From contig SXNB01000216.1 in the NCBI GenBank assembly GCA_005777205.1, positions 1 to 7,458 of the forward strand: a stretch of DNA of 7,458 nt, in the 5' to 3' direction. The translations under genes and the position numbers were made by a program. A model generated the notes under the pieces. That model saw only the letters and a list, made by a program, of their open reading frames with translations, was not told the DNA's origin and did not search any database. How positions within the stretch are numbered: the first letter of the stretch is position 1; each line of letters opens with the position of its first letter. Source of the stretch: Burkholderiales bacterium. GTDB taxonomy: Bacteria > Pseudomonadota > Gammaproteobacteria > Burkholderiales > SG8-39. Shown piece after piece: positions 1-6,661 of this stretch.

Positions 1-567
1 GGTGATGATGTTGATCGAGCCTAGGATCGAGCTCATCCCCAGGATGTGCACTGCGAAAATGGTGAGGTCCATGCCGATGCCCATCTGCACCGTGAGCGGG
101 GCGTACAGCGTCCAGCCCACGCCCGGGGCGCCGCCCGGGGTGAAGAACGACAGGATCAGCAGCGTGGCGGCGAAGGGCAGCAGCCAGAACGACCAGTTGT
201 TGAGGCGCGCGAAGGCCATGTCGGGCGCGCCAATCATCATCGGGATCTGCCAGTTCGCGAACCCCACGAACGCCGGCATGATGGCACCGAACACCATGAT
301 CAGGCCATGCATGGTGGTCATCTGGTTGTAGAAGTCCGGGTCCACCACCTGCAGGCCGGGCGAGAACAGCTCAGCGCGAATCACCATCGCCATGGCGCCG
401 CCCGCCATGAACATGATGAAGCTGAACCACAGGTACAGCGTGCCGATGTCCTTGTGGTTGGTGGTGGTGACCCAGCGCATGATGCCGCCGTAGCCGCCGT
501 GGTGGTCGTGATGGCCGTGCACGCCGTGCCCTGCCGCGTGCCCGTGGTTGTCTACGACTGCGCTCAT
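1..567 (-). CDS. ctaD: Cytochrome c oxidase subunit I, N-terminal part (cut by left edge)
   Basis: This is the catalytic haem-copper subunit of an aa3-type terminal oxidase in the inner membrane. It reduces O2 to water and pumps protons. Reading the minus strand from ATG at 567 gives 189 residues, open to the window edge; the family is usually about 530 residues, so the CuB ligands and second half are missing. Residues 31-41 (RWVTTTNHKDI) and 84-96 (TTMHGLIMVFGAI) are subunit I hallmarks. His87 in the MHG motif is the expected low-spin haem a ligand. Hydrophobic segments lie near residues 42-63, 88-107, 127-145 and 165-187. The first 23 residues carry eight histidines. The start is supported by AGGAGA (573-578) five bases upstream. 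It lies 24 bases downstream of ctaC, so the two are probably cotranscribed. Identity is very secure; the aa3 subtype is inferred from ctaC. Confidence 0.96.
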   Translation of the reverse strand, partial: MSAVVDNHGHAAGHGVHGHHDHHGGYGGIMRWVTTTNHKDIGTLYLWFSFIMFMAGGAMAMVIRAELFSPGLQVVDPDFYNQMTTMHGLIMVFGAIMPAFVGFANWQIPMMIGAPDMAFARLNNWSFWLLPFAATLLILSFFTPGGAPGVGWTLYAPLTVQMGIGMDLTIFAVHILGMSSILGSINIIT

Positions 568-591
568 GTTCTTCTCCTGGATCCTGCCGGC

Positions 592-1746
592 TTACTTCCT
601 GGCGGCCTTGACTTCGGCGGGCTGCACAGCGTCGCCGGTCTTGTTGCCCCAGTTGTTGCGCGTGAAGGTGAGGACCGCAGCCAGCTCGACATCGTTCAGC
701 TGCTTGCCGAAGGAGGCCATCGCGGTGGGCTTGCCGTCCTTGACCACGCCGTTGAGTAGGACGCCAATCGGCGCCTGCTTGGAACCGGTGACGAGCTTGG
801 AACCGTCCAGCGCCGGGAACATCGGCGGCGCGCCCTTGCCGGTGGCCTGGTGGCAGGCGACGCAGTTGGCGGCGAAGACCTTCTCGCCGCGCACCTTCAG
901 TTCCTCCAGCGTGTACTGCTTGCTCGGGTCATCCGCGGCGGCGGCCATCAGCTTCTTTCTCTCGCCGACCCACCGCGTGTACTCGTCCTGGGTCACGACC
1001 TTGACCACGATCGGCATGAAGCCGTGCTCCTTGCCGCAGAGCTCGACGCATTGGCTGCGGAAGGTTCCGGTCTTCTCCGCCGTGAAGTGCAGGTCGCGGA
1101 TGAAGCCCGGGATGGCGTCCTGCTTGGCGCCGAAAGCGGGCACCCACCAAGAGTGGATCACGTCGGCGGCGGTGGTGAGCATGCGCACCTTCTTGCCCAC
1201 CGGCACCACCAGCTCCTCGTCCTTGCCGACCTCGAGCAGGTAGTGCTCGCCCTTGGGCGCGCGGCCTTCGATCTGGTCGCGCGGAGTGCCGAGCGAGGCC
1301 ATGATGTTGATGCCCTCGCCCTCGCCCTTGAGGTAGTCGTAGCCCCACTTCCATTGCTGGCCAGTCACCTTGATGGTGAGCTCGGGGTTGGAGGTGTCCT
1401 TCTGCGCAATCACGGTGCGGGTGGCGGGGACGACGATGCCGATCAGGATCAGCAGCGGAATCACGGTCCACAGGATCTCGACCGTGGTGTTCTCGTGGAA
1501 CTGCGCCGCCTTGTGGCCCTTGTCCTTGCGGTGCGCGTACACCGAATAGAACATGAAGGCAAACACGCCGATGAAGATGACCGTGCAAAGGAGCATCACG
1601 TATTCGTGCAGGCTGTGGATGTCGGCGGCGATCTTGCTGCCGGCCGGCCGCAGGTTCCACTCCAGCGCCATGGCCGCGCCGGAGGCCGCGGCGGCGGCGA
1701 GGGCCGCGGCCAGGGTGGCGAGGATGCGTGCAGGCTTTCTTGCCAT
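592..1746 (-). CDS. ctaC: Cytochrome c oxidase subunit II with fused C-terminal cytochrome c domain
   Basis: This subunit takes electrons from cytochrome c through the dinuclear CuA centre and passes them to subunit I. The 384-residue product has an alanine-rich signal sequence (residues 1-28), two membrane helices (about 49-70 and 91-108) and a periplasmic cupredoxin domain. The CuA ligands are visible: His198, then Cys233, Glu235, Cys237, His241 and Met244 in CxExCxxxHxxM. A cytochrome c domain follows, with CVACH at 295-299 and Met343 as the likely axial ligand, so this is a caa3-like subunit II. The frame is open upstream to 1884, but the signal peptide and AGGA six bases before the second of two tandem ATGs favour 1746 (1749 is possible). 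Stop is TAA. ctaD follows after 24 bases and bioC lies 168 bases upstream on the same strand. Confidence 0.95.
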   Translation of the reverse strand: MARKPARILATLAAALAAAAASGAAMALEWNLRPAGSKIAADIHSLHEYVMLLCTVIFIGVFAFMFYSVYAHRKDKGHKAAQFHENTTVEILWTVIPLLILIGIVVPATRTVIAQKDTSNPELTIKVTGQQWKWGYDYLKGEGEGINIMASLGTPRDQIEGRAPKGEHYLLEVGKDEELVVPVGKKVRMLTTAADVIHSWWVPAFGAKQDAIPGFIRDLHFTAEKTGTFRSQCVELCGKEHGFMPIVVKVVTQDEYTRWVGERKKLMAAAADDPSKQYTLEELKVRGEKVFAANCVACHQATGKGAPPMFPALDGSKLVTGSKQAPIGVLLNGVVKDGKPTAMASFGKQLNDVELAAVLTFTRNNWGNKTGDAVQPAEVKAARK

Positions 1747-1855
1747 CATCTGTCCTTCCCGAATCAAACCTCGTAGTCGCTCGATTCCCCGCCCGGCGCG
1801 CCATGCGGAGGCGAAGCTGGCTATAGAGGCGCAGAACAGGAAGAAAAGCACTGCA

Positions 1856-1884
1856 AATTTACCATAGCCGGCCCCCTCGCTCAA
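1856..1884 (-). promoter_or_regulatory. Candidate sigma-70-like promoter for ctaC-ctaD
   Basis: On the minus strand, TTGAGC (1884-1879) and TAAATT (1861-1856) are separated by 17 bases. Each hexamer matches the consensus at 4 of 6 positions. Transcription would begin near 1849, leaving a leader of about 100 bases before ctaC. The -35 box lies within a short inverted repeat, CTCGC-TCAA-GCGAG (1876-1889). The 1750-1917 spacer is more AT-rich than its surroundings and I see no gene in it. This is pattern matching only; the call is weak. Confidence 0.3.
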
Positions 1885-1917
1885 GCGAGAAGACGATGAA
1901 ATTGCTCGGGTTTCGCA

Positions 1918-2772
1918 TCAATCGCGCAAATGCAGCCGGCTTGCAAACTGCACGATACTTCTACCGTCCGCCCACTTGCGCGGCGCGTCCTTCCACGCGT
2001 GCCCGTACACGACTTCGAAGGTGACCGGCAGTCGCCCTTCGCGCATGCGCGCTTGCAGCGCGTCAGCGAGCGCGCTGCGAAAGCGCCGTCCCGCCAACCC
2101 GCGCGAACGGCCTGGCGCGGCGAACGTTTGGCCGCTGGCCCGCAGGTCGGCGAGAAGTGCCTCGCCGCCGGTATAGGTCATCGTCAGCCGTTCCGCATCC
2201 ATCACCGGCGCCGAGAACCCCGCCGCCACCAGCGCGTCGCCGACATCGTGCATATCGGCGAAGCGGTGCACCCTGCCGCCGCCCGCGGCGGCGCGCAGTT
2301 CCGCGAGCGTGTCCGGTCCCAGCGTGCTGAGGAGGAGAAGGCCCCCGGGCGCTACCGCGCGCGCAAGTTCCCACAACGCGGCCTGAGGGTCCGCCATCCA
2401 GTGCAGCGCCATGTTGGACCAGGCCAGGTCGATGCTGCCCTCGGCGAGCGGCAGTTGCCGCAGGTCGCCGCACACCTGCATCGCGGCGGGCCGCCTGGCG
2501 AGTCGCGACAGCAGCGAGCGCTCCCGGCGCAGCATAGGCAGGGCGTAGTCGAGTTCAACCAGCTCGGCGCCCGGATAGCGCTTCAGCAGCGCGCCGGATT
2601 CGCGCCCCGGCCCGCAGCCCGCCTCCAGGATCCGGCGCGGCGCAAGCTTCAGGTAATCCAGCCGCTCCAGCATGCGGCTGCCCACCTCGGCCTCCAGGCG
2701 GGCGGCCGCCGCGTAGGTCGCCGCGGCCCGCGCGAAGCGCCGGCGAGCGACGTTTGCGTCGATCTCGGGCAT
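1918..2772 (-). CDS. bioC: Malonyl-ACP O-methyltransferase, biotin synthesis (BioC)
   Basis: BioC methylates the free carboxyl of malonyl-ACP with S-adenosylmethionine, disguising it so the fatty acid machinery can build the pimeloyl chain of biotin. The protein has 284 residues. It starts with the family's RRRFARAAATY-like segment (10-20). SAM motif I is ILEAGCGPG (48-56), with an acidic residue near Asp75 for the ribose, then CGDLRQLPL (101-109) and LAWSNMALHW (116-125). Two features favour BioC over a generic class I methyltransferase: LGPDTLAELR (151-160) and the C-terminal VYGHAWK (255-261). The ATG has AGGA seven bases upstream. No other bio gene is in the window; the gene diverges from comF across 28 bases. 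A generic SAM methyltransferase remains the alternative. Confidence 0.85.
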   Translation of the reverse strand: MPEIDANVARRRFARAAATYAAAARLEAEVGSRMLERLDYLKLAPRRILEAGCGPGRESGALLKRYPGAELVELDYALPMLRRERSLLSRLARRPAAMQVCGDLRQLPLAEGSIDLAWSNMALHWMADPQAALWELARAVAPGGLLLLSTLGPDTLAELRAAAGGGRVHRFADMHDVGDALVAAGFSAPVMDAERLTMTYTGGEALLADLRASGQTFAAPGRSRGLAGRRFRSALADALQARMREGRLPVTFEVVYGHAWKDAPRKWADGRSIVQFASRLHLRD

Positions 2773-2800
2773 GGAATCATCCTAGCGCACAATATCCGCG

Positions 2801-3511
2801 ATGCTTGGCCCGGTCTTCTCCCGCGTCGCGACCGCGCTCTTCGGCGGCGCCTGCTTCCTTTGCCGTGGCGCTGCCGGCGGCCTGCTGTGCGCCGCCTGCG
2901 ATGCGGACCTGCCGCGGCTTTCCGGTCCGCTGTGCCCGCGCTGCGCGCTCGCTTCGCCCGCGGGGGAAGTGTGCGGGCGCTGCCTCGCCCGGGAGCCGCA
3001 CTACGACGCCACCATCGCCGCACTCGCATACCGCTTCCCGGCCGACGTCCTGGTGCATGTGCTCAAGTTCCAGGGCGAGCTGGCGCTGGCGCTACTGCTG
3101 GGCGATCTGCTGGCGGCCGCAGTCGCCGCGGCGCCGCCCGGGCGCGTGGATGCGGTGGTCCCGGTGCCGCTGTCGCCGCGACGCCTCACCGAGCGCGGCG
3201 GCAACCAGGCGATGGAACTCGCGCGGCGGGCGGCGAGGGCGTCCGGCACGCGACTCGTTCCGGGCCTGTGCGAGCGCGTGCGCGACACGCCCGCGCAGGT
3301 GGGGCTACCCCATGCCGGGCGCGCGGCCAATGTACGCGGCGCCTTCGCCTGCCCCGGCCTGGTTGCGGGCCTTTCAGTTGCAGTGGTGGACGACGTCATG
3401 ACCACCGGGGCGACGCTGGACGAGGTCGCGCACACGCTCAAGGCTGCCGGGGCCGCCCGCGTCGTCAACTGGGTGGTGGCCCGCACCCCGCCACCGGAGG
3501 ACAGCGCGTGA
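2801..3511 (+). CDS. comF: ComF family protein (phosphoribosyltransferase-like)
   Basis: ComF proteins are cytoplasmic and required for natural transformation in several bacteria, where they probably act after DNA entry. Many carriers are not known to be competent, so the role here is inferred. The product has 236 residues, the usual length. The N-terminus has paired cysteines likely to bind zinc: Cys18/Cys21 with Cys30/Cys33, and Cys45/Cys48 with Cys58/Cys61. The type I phosphoribosyltransferase fold follows, with VPVPLSPRRL (120-129), QVGLPHAGRAANVRGAF (166-182) and the PRPP-binding loop VVDDVMTTGAT (195-205). No Shine-Dalgarno is visible before the ATG, but it starts just before the zinc region. 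It diverges from bioC by 28 bases and its stop overlaps the trmL start, so the two are probably cotranscribed. Confidence 0.9.
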   Translation: MLGPVFSRVATALFGGACFLCRGAAGGLLCAACDADLPRLSGPLCPRCALASPAGEVCGRCLAREPHYDATIAALAYRFPADVLVHVLKFQGELALALLLGDLLAAAVAAAPPGRVDAVVPVPLSPRRLTERGGNQAMELARRAARASGTRLVPGLCERVRDTPAQVGLPHAGRAANVRGAFACPGLVAGLSVAVVDDVMTTGATLDEVAHTLKAAGAARVVNWVVARTPPPEDSA

Positions 3512-3972
3512 TCGAGATCGTGTTGGTGGAACCGGAGATCCCGCCCAACGCCGGCAACGTGATCCGCCTCGCGGCCAACACTGGCGCGCGGCTGCACCTC
3601 GTCGAGCCGCTCGGCTTCTCCATGGACGACCGGCAGCTGAAGCGCGCCGGACTCGATTACCACGAGATGGCAAACGTCTCGGTGCACCGCGATTGGCCAG
3701 CCTGCCTCGCCGCGCTCGCTGGCCGCAGGCTGTTTGCCTGCACCACGCGCGGCCGGGTGAACGCCTTCGAGGCGCGCTACGCGGCGAGGGACGTGTTCGT
3801 GTTCGGCGCCGAGACCCGGGGACTGCCGGAGGCGATCCTCGCCGCGTTCCCGGAGGACCGGCGCATCCGGTTGCCGATGCGCCCGGGCAACCGCAGCCTT
3901 AACCTGTCCAATGCCGTCGCGGTGATGGCGTACGAAGCCTGGCGCCAGCTTCGATTCGAAGGCGCGGGCTAG
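3508..3972 (+). CDS. trmL: tRNA (cytidine/uridine-34 2'-O)-methyltransferase TrmL
   Basis: TrmL (YibK) is a SPOUT-fold enzyme that 2'-O-methylates the wobble base (position 34) of certain leucine tRNAs using S-adenosylmethionine. The 154-residue product matches the family length. It has EPEIPPNAGNVIRLAANTG (8-26), RAGLDYHE (46-53), FGAETRGLP (99-107) and RSLNLSNAVAV (129-139); the last two form the trefoil-knot SAM site. It starts at GTG, whose TGA overlap with the comF stop (GTGA) suggests translational coupling. GGAGG (3496-3500), seven bases upstream, supports this start. The same frame stays open far upstream through comF and the bioC antisense, but that part is not protein-like. Its TAG stop shares CTAG with the gpsA stop. 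Confidence 0.95.
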   Translation: MIEIVLVEPEIPPNAGNVIRLAANTGARLHLVEPLGFSMDDRQLKRAGLDYHEMANVSVHRDWPACLAALAGRRLFACTTRGRVNAFEARYAARDVFVFGAETRGLPEAILAAFPEDRRIRLPMRPGNRSLNLSNAVAVMAYEAWRQLRFEGAG

Positions 3973-4952
3973 GCGGCGCCTTCGGCTTTCGCGTCGCGCG
4001 CCAGCAGCCGCTCCACCGCCTGCTGCGGCGCGAGCGCGCCGGCGAGCACTTGCACGACGGTCTCGGTAATCGGCATCTCGACACCGCGCGAGCGCGCGAG
4101 CTTCGCGACTTCTGCGGCGGTGCGCACGCCCTCGGCGACATGCCCGAGGCCGGCGAGGACTGCCTGCAGCGCGCGCCCCTTTGCCAGTTCCAGGCCGACA
4201 CGCCGGTTGCGCGACAGGTCGCCGGTCGAGGTCAGGATCAGGTCGCCCGCGCCCGCAAGCCCCATCAGCGTCTCCGGCCGCGCCCCCAGCGCCGCGCCCA
4301 GGCGCGCGATCTCCGCCAGCCCCCGCGTGATCAGCGCAGCGCGCGCGTTCTGCCCGAGGCCAAGGCCGTCGGAGATGCCCACCGCCAGCGCCATCACGTT
4401 CTTGACCGCGCCGCCAACCTCCACGCCCACGAGATCCGTGCCGTAGTACACGCGCAGGCGCCCGCCGTGGATCAGCGCGGCGGCCTCGCGGGCGAACGTC
4501 GCGTCGCTCGATGCAAGCGTCAGCGCGCAGGGCAGGCCGCGCGCCACTTCCAGCGCGAAGGACGGGCCCGAGAGCGCGCCGAACCGCGCACCCGCGCCGA
4601 GCACCTGCTCCGCGACCTGGTGTGGCATCAGGCCGCTGCCGGCCTCGAAGCCCTTGCACAGCCAGACCGCAGGCACCGTCCCCGTGCGCCCGAGCGTCTC
4701 GCGCAGGCCCGACACGGTGGTGGCGACCAGCGCCAGTGCCGCGTCCTCGAGCGCGGCGCGTGCGTCGGCGCCGACCACGAGCGACTCGGGCAGCGGGATT
4801 TCCGGAAGGTAGAGGCTGTTGCGCCGCTCGCGCGCGATCACCTCGGCCTGAGCGCGGTCGCGCGCCCAGAGGTGGACCTCGTGCCGCGGCGCCAGTACCG
4901 CCGCCAGCGCGGTGCCCCAGGCGCCGGCGCCGAGGACCGCGATGCGGCTCAC
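3969..4952 (-). CDS. gpsA: Glycerol-3-phosphate dehydrogenase [NAD(P)+]
   Basis: GpsA reduces dihydroxyacetone phosphate to sn-glycerol-3-phosphate, the backbone of phospholipids, in the cytoplasm. The 327-residue product is the usual size. The nucleotide-binding loop is VLGAGAWGTALA (6-17). CKGFE (99-103), SGPSFA (128-133), the catalytic lysine in GGAVKNVMALA (180-190, Lys184), ARAALITRGLAE (203-214) and GLAGAGDLILT (231-241) with SRNRR follow in family order. The start is GTG at 4952, chosen because the dinucleotide fold begins directly after it; the frame is open further upstream, but that part antisenses the SH3 gene region. Only four bases separate it from the SH3 gene stop and the Shine-Dalgarno is poor (GGGG), so coupling is likely. 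It ends tail to tail with trmL. Confidence 0.96.
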   Translation of the reverse strand: MSRIAVLGAGAWGTALAAVLAPRHEVHLWARDRAQAEVIARERRNSLYLPEIPLPESLVVGADARAALEDAALALVATTVSGLRETLGRTGTVPAVWLCKGFEAGSGLMPHQVAEQVLGAGARFGALSGPSFALEVARGLPCALTLASSDATFAREAAALIHGGRLRVYYGTDLVGVEVGGAVKNVMALAVGISDGLGLGQNARAALITRGLAEIARLGAALGARPETLMGLAGAGDLILTSTGDLSRNRRVGLELAKGRALQAVLAGLGHVAEGVRTAAEVAKLARSRGVEMPITETVVQVLAGALAPQQAVERLLARDAKAEGAA

Positions 4953-4956
4953 GGCG

Positions 4957-5391
4957 CTAGTGGCCCCAGACCTGCGCCGCCCGCACGTAGCCCGTGGCGC
5001 CGTCGGCATGGCGCACGCGAAGCCAGCCGCCGGGGGCGATCTCGACCAGTTCCAGGACGACGTTCTGCGTCGCGCCGAAGGCGGCCGGCGCGGTATCGTC
5101 GGCACGCTGTCGCGCCTCGGCGAGGGACGCGGTGACCAGCACCATGCGCCCCGCGTCCAGGGACTTTCGCTCCACCCAGGCGAGCGCGCCAGCGTCGTCG
5201 CACACCTTCACCCAGGCCTCCCGGTTCACGATCACTTCCAGCGGATAGTGCTTCGACACCCCGTACCGCGGCTTGACCGCGCGCGACGGCGCGTCATAGG
5301 GCACCGCGGCATTGTCCTCGACCGACTTGTAATCGGCCGCCGCGGCCGCAGCGCAGGCCGACGCGAGCCGTGCGGCAAGTGCGGCGCGCAT
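4957..5391 (-). CDS. SH3-like domain protein, probably exported
   Basis: The function is unknown. The 144-residue product begins with a short alanine-rich stretch (1-19, MRAALAARLASACAAAAAA) that looks like a signal peptide, although it has few positive charges. Two bacterial SH3-like repeats follow, at about 24-78 and 82-142. Each has a late glycine/valine stretch, AWVERKSL and TGYVRAAQVWG. Such domains in exported proteins often bind cell wall or other ligands, but no catalytic residues are visible. ATG at 5391 lies one base after the secB stop (TAGCATG), and gpsA starts four bases beyond its own stop, so it is sandwiched in one transcript. From memory, this gene commonly sits between secB and gpsA in betaproteobacteria. 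Cys13 is not in a clear lipobox. Confidence applies to it being a real gene with SH3-like repeats. Confidence 0.8.
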   Translation of the reverse strand: MRAALAARLASACAAAAAADYKSVEDNAAVPYDAPSRAVKPRYGVSKHYPLEVIVNREAWVKVCDDAGALAWVERKSLDAGRMVLVTASLAEARQRADDTAPAAFGATQNVVLELVEIAPGGWLRVRHADGATGYVRAAQVWGH

Positions 5392-5392
5392 G

Positions 5393-5866
5393 CTAGTTCG
5401 CGACCTCGATGCGCGACTCGCCGGTGGCCTGCTGCTGGCGCTGCTGCAGATAGGCCTGCTCGAAGGACACTGCCTGCAGCACCACTGGCGGGAAACCGGC
5501 GCGGGTGACGATGTCGGAGATCACTTCCCGCAGGTACGGGTACAGGATGGTCGGGCAGCCGATGCCAAGCAGCGGCTCTAGGTCCTCCTGCGGCACGTTG
5601 CGCACCGAGAAGATCCCACCCTGCGAGGCCTCAGCGAGGAACACCGTCTTGCCCTCGGCGCGCGCCGTGACGGTGGCCGTGACCACGACTTCGAACAACC
5701 CGTCGGCGAACTGCTTCGCGTCGTTGCGCAGCTGCACCTCGAGTTCCGGGTTGGCCGGCTGAGTGAACACCTGCGGCGCGTTGGGCACCTCCAGCGAGAG
5801 GTCCTTCACGTACAGCTTCTCGATCTGGAAAGCGGGTGCGGCGGCGCTGTCTGCTTCGTTGGCCAA
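5393..5866 (-). CDS. secB: Protein-export chaperone SecB
   Basis: SecB is a cytosolic tetrameric chaperone that keeps precursor proteins unfolded and hands them to SecA for export. The 157-residue product is close to the E. coli length (155). The family signature EKLYVKDLSLEVPNAP is at 16-31, with GIFSV (84-88), and LGIGCPTILYPYLREVISD (100-118) followed by the RAGFPPVVLQ strand (122-131). The start is TTG at 5866. No in-frame ATG or GTG lies between it and the grxC stop, and GGAG lies six bases upstream. The C-terminus is glutamine-rich. It is 41 bases downstream of grxC and one base upstream of the SH3 gene. Identity is very secure; the start codon is likely. Confidence 0.95.
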   Translation of the reverse strand: MANEADSAAAPAFQIEKLYVKDLSLEVPNAPQVFTQPANPELEVQLRNDAKQFADGLFEVVVTATVTARAEGKTVFLAEASQGGIFSVRNVPQEDLEPLLGIGCPTILYPYLREVISDIVTRAGFPPVVLQAVSFEQAYLQQRQQQATGESRIEVAN

Positions 5867-5907
5867 TGGTTTCTCCGGTTGGGTTTGGGATGCGGCGGCG
5901 CGCCCGG

Positions 5908-6177
5908 TCAGGCGGCCCCGAGCAAGGGGTCGAGCCCGCCGGCGTCCTCAAGTGCGTGCAGTTCGTCGCAGCCGCCGACATGGCGGCCGCGGATCCAGAT
6001 CTGCGGCACGGTGCGCCGGCCGCTTTTTTGCGTCATTTCCTCGCGGCGCGCCGGGTCCAGGTCCACCCGCACCTTCTCGATGTCGCGCACACCCTTGGCG
6101 GCGAGCAGCCGCTCCGCCGCGTGGCAGTAGGGACACGAGGCGCTGAGGTACATCAGGACGCGGGGCGAAGCGCTCAC
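5908..6177 (-). CDS. grxC: Glutaredoxin 3 (class I)
   Basis: This is a small cytoplasmic thiol-disulfide oxidoreductase that uses glutathione to reduce disulfides and protein-glutathione mixed disulfides. The 89-residue product carries the dithiol active site CPYC (15-18), the cis-proline segment TVPQIWI (56-62) and GGCDEL (68-73), which corresponds to the usual GGYDDL or GGCDDL glutathione contact. It starts at GTG (6177); an alternative is the ATG at residue 9, which would clip the first strand. The preceding AGGTGTGGA region offers only a loose Shine-Dalgarno. It lies 18 bases after the rhodanese stop and 41 bases before secB, on the same strand. This order next to secB is typical of proteobacteria. 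Confidence 0.94.
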   Translation of the reverse strand: MSASPRVLMYLSASCPYCHAAERLLAAKGVRDIEKVRVDLDPARREEMTQKSGRRTVPQIWIRGRHVGGCDELHALEDAGGLDPLLGAA

Positions 6178-6195
6178 GTGGTCAGGTCCACACCT

Positions 6196-6648
6196 TCACT
6201 TCTCGACCGGCAAGCCGACCTGCTGCCAGGCGTTGAAGCCGCCCGCGAGGCTGAAGACCTTCTCGAAGCCCAGCTTGCGCAGTTCGGCCATGGCGCCCGG
6301 CGACCGGTTGCCGCTCTGGCAGACGACGATCACGGGCTTGGCCTTGTTCTTCTGCAGATCGCCCGCGCGCTTGCCCAGTTCGGCGAGCGGGATATTCGTC
6401 GCCCCCAGCACTCGGCCCTTGGCGAACTCGGCCGGATCGCGCACGTCGAGCACCACTGCGTCTTCTCGGTTGATGAGCTGCGTGGCCTGCATCGTGTCCA
6501 CGCTGGCGCCGCCGGCACTGGCGCGGCGCACCGTGGGCCATATCAGCATCCCGCCGGAAACGAAGGCGAGCGCGATCAGGTGCCAGTTGCTGTTGACGAA
6601 TTCCAAGTGGAGCTTTCCCGGGAGGACGCTAGCGTCCAGTACACTCAT
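6196..6648 (-). CDS. Membrane-anchored rhodanese-like protein
   Basis: This is a rhodanese-fold protein likely to transfer or carry sulfane sulfur; the physiological acceptor is unknown. The 150-residue product has one hydrophobic segment (about 22-40, containing LIALAFVSGGML) that should anchor it in the inner membrane. A single rhodanese domain (about 52-148) follows. The expected elements are present: VVLDVRDPAEFAKGRV (65-80), GATNIPL (82-88) and the active-site loop CQSGNRS with Cys110. LAGGFNAWQQVGLPV closes the domain. ATG at 6648 is preceded by GGTG, a weak Shine-Dalgarno. It appears to lead the run rhodanese-grxC-secB-SH3-gpsA. In E. coli a related membrane-anchored rhodanese gene, yibN, likewise sits beside grxC and secB; assigning that name would be an inference from context. 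Confidence 0.9.
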   Translation of the reverse strand: MSVLDASVLPGKLHLEFVNSNWHLIALAFVSGGMLIWPTVRRASAGGASVDTMQATQLINREDAVVLDVRDPAEFAKGRVLGATNIPLAELGKRAGDLQKNKAKPVIVVCQSGNRSPGAMAELRKLGFEKVFSLAGGFNAWQQVGLPVEK

Positions 6649-6654
6649 TATAAT
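6647..6654. promoter_or_regulatory. Palindromic TATAAT box between rhodanese gene and gpmA
   Basis: ATTATAAT is its own reverse complement and gives a perfect TATAAT on each strand: plus 6649-6654 and minus 6652-6647. The plus-strand copy ends seven bases before gpmA's GTG, so as a -10 box it would start transcription at or next to that codon. The minus-strand copy overlaps the rhodanese ATG and so cannot serve that start with a leader. I find no good -35 box at 16-18 bases on the plus strand. It is an AT island within GC-rich DNA. Promoter activity is inferred. Confidence 0.3.
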
Positions 6655-6661
6655 TCACCAG

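Noticed and set aside
1747..1884. Extended N-terminus for ctaC starting at 1884
   Set aside because: It would bury the signal peptide behind 46 extra residues, and the AGGA before the tandem ATGs fits the shorter form.
1876..1889. Hairpin CTCGC-TCAA-GCGAG as a terminator after bioC
   Set aside because: The stem is only five base pairs, and on the minus strand a G run, not a T run, follows.
1930..3507. Very long plus-strand open frame running through the bioC antisense and comF into trmL
   Set aside because: High GC makes stops rare. Only the part from 3508 matches a family (TrmL), and the rest is arginine-rich and overlaps well-supported genes.
3001..4659. Long minus-strand open frame of about 550 codons opposite comF and trmL
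   Set aside because: It is low-complexity, rich in Arg and Ala, and overlaps comF, trmL and gpsA, all of which have clear family motifs. It is a GC-driven shadow.
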